From DASZJY01 sp036260255 (GTDB lineage Bacteria > Actinomycetota > Acidimicrobiia > Acidimicrobiales > AC-14): a stretch of 16,785 nucleotides of DNA. Both the position numbers and the translations under genes were made by a program. Below are positions 11,778 through 16,785 of this stretch, piece by piece; the stretch's first letter is position 1; each line of letters begins with the position of its first letter. Location of the stretch: positions 1-16,785 of the forward strand of contig DATAAF010000008.1 in assembly GCA_036260255.1 (NCBI GenBank). The letters are read 5' to 3'. The notes below the pieces were generated by a model. The model was not told where the DNA came from. It did no database searches and saw only the letters and a program-made list of their open reading frames with translations.

Positions 11778-12682
11778 GGTCGGCTCCCTTCTCGAGAGGT
11801 GGTCAGCTGGAAGAAGACGTCCTCGAGGCTCTGCTCGATCGGGCGCATCTCGTACAGGCCCAGCCCCGCCTGGGCCACCGCCCGGCCGACCGCGTCGGGC
11901 GTCGCTCCGGAGACCACCAGGGCGCCCTCCCGGTCGACGGTGACCTCCAGGTCGGTGGCGGCCAGGACCCGTTGCAACTCGGCCGTCTGCGGCGTCCGCA
12001 CGAGGACGCTGAACCGGTTGGCAGCTCGCCGGGCCACCTCGGCGAGCGGCCCGTGGGCGACGAGCCGCCCGCCGGCGATGATGACGACGTCGTCCACCGT
12101 CTGGGCGACCTCGGACAGCAGGTGGCTCGAGACCAGGACCGTCCTCCCCTCGTCCGCCAGCTGGCGCATGAGCGTCCGGAGCCAGCGGACGCCCTCGGGA
12201 TCGAGCCCGTTGGTCGGCTCGTCGAGGACGAGGATCTCGGGGTCCCCGAGCAGTGCGGCGGCCAGGCCCAGGCGCTGCCGCATGCCGAGGGAGAACCCCC
12301 CCACCCGGCGGCGACCGACGTCGGCGAGCCCGACGACGGCCAGCGTGTCGTCCACGCGGGAGGCCGGGAGGCGGGCGGCGGCGGCGAGGATACGGAGGTG
12401 GTCGCGCGCCCGGCGGCCGGGGTGGAACGACGTGGCCTCCAGCACGGCACCGACCGTCCTCGCCGGGTTCGGGAGGTCTGCGTACCGGAGGCCGTTCACG
12501 GTGGCCGAGCCGCTCGTCGGGTGGACCAGACCGAGGAGGGTGCGGATCGTCGTGGTCTTCCCCGCCCCGTTCGGCCCGAGGAACCCGGTCACCCGTCCGG
12601 CGCCGACGGCGAAGCTCAGCCGGTCGACCGCGAGCACCGGCCCGAACCTCTTGGTGAGCTCTTCGACAACGATGGTGTCCAT
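11774..12682 (-). CDS. ABC transporter ATP-binding protein (DrrA/CcmA-like)
   Basis: A 302-residue ATPase that powers the ABC-2 permease encoded next. It has Walker A GPNGAGKT (36-43), a signature loop FSLGMRQRLGLAAAL (130-144, LGMRQ replacing LSGGQ as is usual in this subgroup), Walker B ILVLDEPTNGLDPEG (150-164) and switch H187 in SSHLL. The C-terminal extension after about 220 (to SLEDVFFQLT, 285-294) is the accessory region seen in drug- and lantibiotic-type exporters. The ATG at 12682 gives the typical MDTIVVEELTKRFG start; longer readings cover the leader. No Shine-Dalgarno is seen. It is downstream of a two-component system, with a 97-base leader carrying two dyads, so regulation by that system is likely. 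Confidence 0.9.
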   Translation of the reverse strand: MDTIVVEELTKRFGPVLAVDRLSFAVGAGRVTGFLGPNGAGKTTTIRTLLGLVHPTSGSATVNGLRYADLPNPARTVGAVLEATSFHPGRRARDHLRILAAAARLPASRVDDTLAVVGLADVGRRRVGGFSLGMRQRLGLAAALLGDPEILVLDEPTNGLDPEGVRWLRTLMRQLADEGRTVLVSSHLLSEVAQTVDDVVIIAGGRLVAHGPLAEVARRAANRFSVLVRTPQTAELQRVLAATDLEVTVDREGALVVSGATPDAVGRAVAQAGLGLYEMRPIEQSLEDVFFQLTTSREGSRP

Positions 12683-12779
12683 GACCGAAGAGTGACGGCG
12701 GCGGCCGCCGATGTCGTCACCCTGGGGGATCGATCTGGCGTGCACCCACCGGGGTACGCGGCTACCGCAGGCGGTCGAT
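12683..12779 (-). promoter_or_regulatory. Leader between response regulator and ABC ATPase with two dyads
   Basis: Two symmetric elements are visible. One is an inverted repeat GTGACG / CGTCAC (12692-12697 and 12715-12720) enclosing the palindrome CGGCGGCCGCCG (12699-12710). The other is an imperfect dyad GCGT..ACCC....GGGTACGC at 12738-12759. The second is a plausible response-regulator site. The first is close to the ATPase ATG and could be an operator or an mRNA hairpin. No clear -35/-10 pair is seen. Confidence 0.4.
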
Positions 12780-13445
12780 TCAGCTCCCGGGGGTGACGAG
12801 CCCCGTCTCGTAGGCGATCACGACGAGCTGGGCACGGTCGCCGGCGTGCAGCTTGGACATCGCCCGGACCACGTGGGTCTTGGCGGTGGCCGGGCTCATG
12901 TACAGGCGCTCGGCGATCTCCTGGTTCGACAGTCCCCTGCCCACCAGGGCGAGGACCTCGCGTTCGCGCTCGGTCAGCACGGCCAGGGCCCGGTCGTCCA
13001 GCGGCACGCCCTCGGGCCGGCGGCTGTACTGCTCGATCAGGCGGCGGGTCACCCGAGGCGCCAGCAGCGCGTCCCCCGCGGCGACGACGCGGACGGCGTC
13101 GAGCAGCGCCTCGGGACCGACGTCTTTCAACAAGAAGCCGCTGGCGCCGGCCCGCAGGGCGGAGAAGACGTACTCGTCGAGGTCGAACGTCGTCAAGATC
13201 AGGACCCGGACCCCGGAGGTGTCGGGGCCGGTCGTGATCCGGCGGGTGGCCTCGATGCCGTCGAGCAGCGGCATGCGCACGTCCATGAGGAAGACGTCGG
13301 GACGGCGCTCACGGGCGAGCTGGACGGCTTGCTCGCCGTCGGTGGCCTGCCCGACCAGCTCCAGGTCGGTAGCCCGGCTGACGATGGTGGCGAAGCCCTC
13401 GAGGACGAGCGGCTGGTCGTCGGCCACGGCGACGCGGGTGGTCAT
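12780..13445 (-). CDS. LuxR/NarL-family response regulator
   Basis: A 221-residue two-domain regulator. The receiver (about 4-120) carries the acidic pair D9/D10, phospho-acceptor D55 in FLMDVRMP, the T85/T86 switch and K107 in GFLLKDVG. The DNA-binding domain (about 155-215) has LTEREREVLALVGRGLSNQEIAERLYMSPATAKTHV, a standard LuxR helix-turn-helix. Phosphorylation by the overlapping kinase gene product should promote dimerisation and DNA binding. The ATG at 13445 overlaps the kinase TGA as ATGA and has GGAGGA about nine bases upstream within the kinase gene. A much longer reading of this frame (to 14771) runs through the kinase and is rejected. The likely target is the ABC transporter operon immediately downstream. 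Confidence 0.93.
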   Translation of the reverse strand: MTTRVAVADDQPLVLEGFATIVSRATDLELVGQATDGEQAVQLARERRPDVFLMDVRMPLLDGIEATRRITTGPDTSGVRVLILTTFDLDEYVFSALRAGASGFLLKDVGPEALLDAVRVVAAGDALLAPRVTRRLIEQYSRRPEGVPLDDRALAVLTEREREVLALVGRGLSNQEIAERLYMSPATAKTHVVRAMSKLHAGDRAQLVVIAYETGLVTPGS

Positions 13446-14635
13446 GCCCGCCTGTCCTCCGTCTGGTACGGGATCCGGGCGCTTACCCGGAACGTCCCGT
13501 CGGGGCGGGGCCCGGCGTCGAACGTGCCGCCGTAGACCGAGACGCGCTCCCGCATGCCGACGAGCCCGTGGCCTCCCCGTCGTCTCGTCGCCTTCCCGTC
13601 GGCCAGTCGGTTCTCCACCTCGATCACCAGCTCGTCGGGCTCGAAGCCGACCCGTACACGGGCCCCGCTGCCCGGCGCGTGGCGACGGACGTTGGTCAGC
13701 GCCTCCTGGAGGACCCGGTAGGCGGCCAGCTCGATCCCTGCCGGCGCGCTCCTCCGGTCGCCGGCCACCTGGACGTCGACCGGTGTGCCGCCTTCGACGG
13801 CATGGGCGACGAGCCGGTCGAGGTCGTCGAGCGTCGGCACGGGGGCGCGCCCGGCTTCGGCGCCGGACGTCTCCGCCCGCAGCACGCCCAGGAGCCGGCG
13901 CATCTCCGCCAACGCCTCCTTGCTCGTCTCCTCGATCGACGCGAGGGCCCGGCGGGCGTGCTCGACGTCGTCGTCGATCACCATCCGGCCGGTGCCCGCC
14001 TGGACGGCGATGACGCTCATGCTGTGGGCCACCACGTCGTGGAGCTCCCGTGCGATGCGCAACCGCTCGTCGGCCACGGCCTGGTCGGCCAGGCGCCGCT
14101 GCTCGGAGAGGGCGTCCTCGCGGCGTCGCCGGGCCCCGTCGCCCAGGACCCACGCAGCGGCGACGACGATCAGGTTGCCGACGAGGGTGTCGAGCTGCGG
14201 GTGGTCGGTGCCGAGCAACGCCGAGGCGATCAACACCGCCTCGACGGCGGCGAGCCCGACCAGCGAGTGGCGGCGAGAGGTGTAGGCGGCCAGCGAGTAG
14301 GTCATGACCAGGGCGGCCACGCCCAGGCCGACCATGGGCCAGCCCAGCGCCAGGTAGGAGGCCCCGGCGGCGGCGCTCACCGCGAAGGCGGCGCGAGGAG
14401 ACGTCCGCCGGAAGGCGATCGGCGCCACGTGGACGGCGACCAGCGCCCATGCGACGGCCCCGGGCGACCAGCGCTGCTGGGTGGTCAGCACGCTGGCGCT
14501 GATGGTGAAGGCGCCGACAGCCAGGGCGGCGTCGGACCACTGGCTGCGGCTCCAGCGCGGTCGGCGGCGACGGGCGCCCACGAGTCGGAACGTACAGGTG
14601 CCGGCGGGGCTCGGCGTCGTCCCGACGGGGTACAC
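13442..14635 (-). CDS. Sensor histidine kinase (HisKA_3, DesK/NarX type)
   Basis: A 397-residue membrane kinase. Residues about 35-165 contain four to six hydrophobic segments forming the sensor with no large extracellular loop, so it probably senses within or at the membrane. The dimerisation domain has ERLRIARELHDVVAHSMSVI with phospho-acceptor H199. The HATPase_c domain follows: N-box QEALTNVRRHA (310-320) and G-box GGHGLVGMRERV (354-365). It is expected to phosphorylate D55 of the adjacent regulator. The start is uncertain: GTG 14635 lacks a ribosome-binding site and lies 21 bases after the asparaginase stop; GTG 14581 is an alternative that would trim 18 residues. The signal is unknown, but the neighbouring exporter suggests envelope or antibiotic stress. 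Confidence 0.92.
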   Translation of the reverse strand: MYPVGTTPSPAGTCTFRLVGARRRRPRWSRSQWSDAALAVGAFTISASVLTTQQRWSPGAVAWALVAVHVAPIAFRRTSPRAAFAVSAAAGASYLALGWPMVGLGVAALVMTYSLAAYTSRRHSLVGLAAVEAVLIASALLGTDHPQLDTLVGNLIVVAAAWVLGDGARRRREDALSEQRRLADQAVADERLRIARELHDVVAHSMSVIAVQAGTGRMVIDDDVEHARRALASIEETSKEALAEMRRLLGVLRAETSGAEAGRAPVPTLDDLDRLVAHAVEGGTPVDVQVAGDRRSAPAGIELAAYRVLQEALTNVRRHAPGSGARVRVGFEPDELVIEVENRLADGKATRRRGGHGLVGMRERVSVYGGTFDAGPRPDGTFRVSARIPYQTEDRRA

Positions 14636-14656
14636 CGGCTGGAGTAGCGGGTGCTG

Positions 14657-15568
14657 CTATTCGCGCACCGCGGCCGTCACCATCTCGCCGGACGCGTCCG
14701 TGAAGCCGCGGAACATGCCGGCGGTGGTGAACGGCATCGCCAGGTTCCCGGCGGCGTCGACGGCGATGCACCCGCCCTTGCCGCCCCGAGCGGAGACGGC
14801 TTGGAGGGCTCCGTCGCAGGCGGCGGCGATGCCCGCACCGGACAGTCGCATGCGGGCGTCGACCTCGTGGGCGAAGGCGGCCATGACGAACGCCTCGCCC
14901 TGCCCGGTCGCCGACACCGCGCAGGTCCGGTCGTCGGCCCAGATCCCCGCTCCGATCACCGGCGAGTCCCCGACCCGGCCCCGGAGCTGGGCCACCCGCC
15001 CGCCGGTGGAGGCGGCGGCCGCCAGGTGACCGTCGCGGTCGCGGGCGACCGCGCCGACCGTCTCGCCGGGCGCCAACGCCCGCCGCAGCTGCTCGCGGGC
15101 GTTATCGGTGACGAACCACTCCTCGGGCTCCAGCTCGAGGCCCCACCGCTCGGCCAGCCGGGCGACGGCGTCGCCCGCCACGAGGACGTGTTCGGTCCGT
15201 TCCATCACCGCGCGCGCCGCCTCGACCGGGTTGCGCACGCCACGGCCGGCGGCCACCGCCCCCGCGCGCCGCCGGCGTCCGTCGGCGACGGCGGCGTCGG
15301 TCTCGACGGTGCCGTCCTCGGTCAGGACCGAGCCGCGCCCGGCGTTGAACTCGGCGGCGTCCTCGAGGACCTTCACCGCGGCCACGACGGCGTCGACCGC
15401 GCTCCGTTCCCGAGCGAGCAGGTCGGCGCCGCCCCGCAGGGCGGCCCGCAATCCGCGGTCCGCGGCGCGCCGCCGTTCGGGGGACAGCCGGGCGATCCCG
15501 TCGCCCGCCCCGCCGTGGGCGGCGAGGACCCAACCGGAACCGCCGGCGCCGGTCAGTGTCGGACCCAC
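14657..15568 (-). CDS. Type 2 asparaginase / isoaspartyl peptidase (Ntn hydrolase)
   Basis: A 303-residue precursor of the plant-type asparaginase family, which hydrolyses L-asparagine and beta-aspartyl dipeptides after self-cleavage into alpha and beta chains. HGGAG (18-22), FNAGRGSVLTEDGTVETDA (74-92) and NPVEAARAVMERTEHVLVAG (113-132) mark the alpha part. The nucleophile is T170 in ETVGAVARDRDGHLAAAASTGG; RGRVGDSPVIGAGIWAD (196-211) and TGQGE (221-225) complete the active site. The residue before T170 is Glu, where Gly or Asp is usual, and the linker before it is short, so cleavage efficiency may differ. The only reasonable canonical start is GTG 15568, which overlaps the end of the protease gene by 16 bases, implying coupled translation. 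No signal peptide is seen. Confidence 0.92.
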   Translation of the reverse strand: MGPTLTGAGGSGWVLAAHGGAGDGIARLSPERRRAADRGLRAALRGGADLLARERSAVDAVVAAVKVLEDAAEFNAGRGSVLTEDGTVETDAAVADGRRRRAGAVAAGRGVRNPVEAARAVMERTEHVLVAGDAVARLAERWGLELEPEEWFVTDNAREQLRRALAPGETVGAVARDRDGHLAAAASTGGRVAQLRGRVGDSPVIGAGIWADDRTCAVSATGQGEAFVMAAFAHEVDARMRLSGAGIAAACDGALQAVSARGGKGGCIAVDAAGNLAMPFTTAGMFRGFTDASGEMVTAAVRE

Positions 15569-16197
15569 CAGGCGAGGAGGTAGCCGGTGTCGTTGAAGGC
15601 GACGTGCAGGATCGCCGGGGCGAGCAGGTGGCGACCACGGAGACGGAGCACGCAGAACAGCGCGCCGCCCACCGCCGTCGCCAGCACCGACCCGATCACC
15701 AGGCCGACCCGCCCCATGCCGACGACCCCGTTTGCCCGCGCCGCCGCCAGCGTCGGCACGATGTGCCACAAACCGAACAGTGCGCTGTCGACCGCGACCG
15801 CCGCTCGCAGCGACAGCCGCTGCCTCAACATGGCCAGGAGCACGCCGCGGAACGCGAGCTCCTCGAAGGCGGCCGTACCGACGGGGATGCGGAGGGCCGT
15901 CTGGTACAGCCGCTCCCAGCCGCTGGCGTGGGCGGGCACCCGCTCGTCGTCGAAGACGCCTTGGGTCGGTGGCAGGGCGGCGGCGGCGAGCATCCCGGCG
16001 ACGGCGAGAGAGGCAGCCACGCCCCCCACGGCGATGCCCCGGCGCACCTGGCGGCGGTCGAGTCCCAGATCCGCCCACGACGCCGCGCTCCGTCGGCCCA
16101 GCGCCACCAGGGCGCCTCCGAAGGCGATGTTCGTCGGGACGTAGGCAGGGTCGGGCAGCGCGGCCTCGGTGAGGTTCCGGACGGCCAGCAGGGCCAC
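15553..16197 (-). CDS. CPBP-family (CAAX-type) intramembrane metalloprotease
   Basis: A 214-residue polytopic membrane protein of the CPBP/Abi family. The catalytic motifs are intact: FEELAFRG with E112, E113 and R117, FGLWHI with H145, and ILHVAFND with H198 and N202. Some relatives cleave membrane-embedded peptides or protect against bacteriocins; the substrate here is unknown. The first canonical start is GTG 16197, but the frame stays open upstream through the gap to the Hsp20 gene and would add hydrophobic residues (AAAWV), so the real start may be earlier at a non-canonical codon; the stated start may therefore clip the first helix. It precedes the asparaginase gene, whose start it contains, and follows the Hsp20 gene on the same strand. 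Confidence 0.87.
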   Translation of the reverse strand: MALLAVRNLTEAALPDPAYVPTNIAFGGALVALGRRSAASWADLGLDRRQVRRGIAVGGVAASLAVAGMLAAAALPPTQGVFDDERVPAHASGWERLYQTALRIPVGTAAFEELAFRGVLLAMLRQRLSLRAAVAVDSALFGLWHIVPTLAAARANGVVGMGRVGLVIGSVLATAVGGALFCVLRLRGRHLLAPAILHVAFNDTGYLLAWWVRH

Positions 16198-16229
16198 GAC
16201 CCAAGCGGCGGCGCCGGACGGGCGCTTCT

Positions 16230-16259
16230 CGACCCGGCTCAGGGATTGCCTCCGGGTCG
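16230..16259. repeat. Inverted repeat between hsp20 and protease genes
   Basis: CGACCCGG (16230-16237) and CCGGGTCG (16252-16259) form a perfect eight-base stem with a 14-base loop in which AGG and CCT could also pair. It lies 21 bases past the Hsp20 stop, where an attenuator or terminator might be expected, but no T-run follows on the minus strand. Confidence 0.45.
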
Positions 16260-16279
16260 GCCGGGCAGGACGAGCGTTC

Positions 16280-16780
16280 TCAGTCGGGGTGGACCACGAC
16301 CTTCCCCGACACCGGCGTGTCGCTGCGCTCGAGGCGGATGGCGAGCTGGCCGTTGCCGAAGCTGGCGGCGGCGTTGCCGCCGAAGCCCGGAGGGATGTCG
16401 ACCGTGCGCCGGAACGGCCCGTAGTGCCACTCGTGGAGGAGGTAGCCCTTCTCGGCGGGCGTGCGCATCTCCGCCTCGATGTGCACCTGCCCGTCCTCGA
16501 CGGTGACCTCCACGTCGTCGGCCATCACGCCCGGGAGGGGCGCCACCAGCACCAGCGCCCCGTGGGTCTCGTACACGTTGACCGGGACCTGCTGCGGCTC
16601 GTAGTCGGCACGCGGGCCCCCGCCGCTGCTCACCAGTGACCTGACCGCCGCCGCGATGTGGTCGGCGTCGATGCCGGCGGCGGCCAGCAGGTCGTCGGGC
16701 TTGCCCGAGCCGGGCATGTCGGAGACGGCCAGGCTCACCACCCGGGTGTGGGTGTCGGTGTCGGCGAAGACCTCCAGCAC
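16280..16780 (-). CDS. Hsp20/alpha-crystallin small heat-shock protein with N-terminal extension (possibly partial at window edge)
   Basis: The C-terminal part (about 65-152 of the 166 residues shown) is an alpha-crystallin domain: VPVNVYETHGALVLVAPLPGV, VTVEDGQVHIEAE, the family-typical EWHYGPFRRTVDIP (117-130) and NGQLAIRL (143-150). Such proteins form oligomers that hold unfolding proteins in the cytosol. The first 60 residues are less usual. THTRVVSLAVSDMPGSG and DDLLAAAGIDADHIAAAVRSLV look helical and faintly recall the repeats of Clp N-terminal domains, but I cannot assign them. GTG at 16780 is the first in-window start; the frame is open to the window edge, so the gene may begin outside. 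The protease gene follows after about 80 bases. Confidence 0.8.
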   Translation of the reverse strand: MLEVFADTDTHTRVVSLAVSDMPGSGKPDDLLAAAGIDADHIAAAVRSLVSSGGGPRADYEPQQVPVNVYETHGALVLVAPLPGVMADDVEVTVEDGQVHIEAEMRTPAEKGYLLHEWHYGPFRRTVDIPPGFGGNAAASFGNGQLAIRLERSDTPVSGKVVVHPD

Positions 16781-16785
16781 GGCGT

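Noticed and set aside
13568..14647. A 359-codon open frame on the plus strand opposite the histidine kinase
   Set aside because: Its translation is a Gly/Arg/Pro-rich shadow, while the minus strand has an intact kinase with H, N and G boxes.
1..16785. CRISPR array, insertion sequence, prophage or toxin-antitoxin locus
   Set aside because: No regularly spaced repeats, transposase, integrase or paired small toxin-like genes were seen; the CPBP protease alone is not evidence for a defence locus.

Overview
The window is gene-dense, very GC-rich bacterial DNA. GTG starts are common, leaders are short, and several neighbours share ATGA or GTGA overlaps. Together with a LuxR-type two-component/ABC-2 transporter cluster, a leaderless ArsR-VOC operon, a 3-mercaptopyruvate-type rhodanese beside sufE, and an actinobacterial-style secreted lipoprotein, this suggests a high-GC actinobacterium, possibly of the Acidimicrobiia type. 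The taxonomy is inference; no rRNA or tRNA gene is present. I see no mobile element, CRISPR array or origin.

Layout. Positions 1-1557 hold a sulfur-handling block: a DUF1905 gene cut by the left edge and sufE on the minus strand, diverging from a two-domain rhodanese on the plus strand. Positions 1558-3300 encode a secreted lipoprotein whose signal peptide is clear but which lacks a canonical start codon. A 195-base convergent gap full of short hairpins (3301-3495) separates it from a GapN-like aldehyde dehydrogenase (minus), which diverges from phosphoenolpyruvate carboxylase (plus, 5091-7835). Then come a small CULT-domain (cereblon-type) protein, a 52-residue DUF3309-like membrane peptide (minus) and D-aminoacyl-tRNA deacylase (plus).

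Positions 9115-10773 centre on a compact regulatory locus. An unrecognised 322-residue protein (minus) faces an ArsR-family repressor plus a VOC/glyoxalase-fold protein (plus). A perfect 20-bp palindrome fills the spacer of the arsR promoter and overlaps the proposed start of the divergent gene.

Positions 10797-14635 (all minus) form a signalling and export cluster, in transcription order: histidine kinase, LuxR-family response regulator, ABC ATPase, ABC-2 permease, and a PLDc_N-type small membrane protein. Kinase and regulator overlap by ATGA, as do ATPase and permease. A 97-base leader with two dyads separates regulator from ATPase and may be where the regulator acts.

Positions 14657-16780 (minus) carry an Hsp20-type chaperone reaching the right edge, a CPBP/CAAX-type membrane protease, and a type 2 (Ntn-hydrolase) asparaginase/isoaspartyl peptidase that starts inside the protease gene.

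The most notable items are the arsR operator architecture with its unknown divergent partner, the CULT protein with a complete human-like aromatic cage, the lipoprotein without a normal start codon, and the hairpin-rich gap bracketed by a 12-bp direct repeat.
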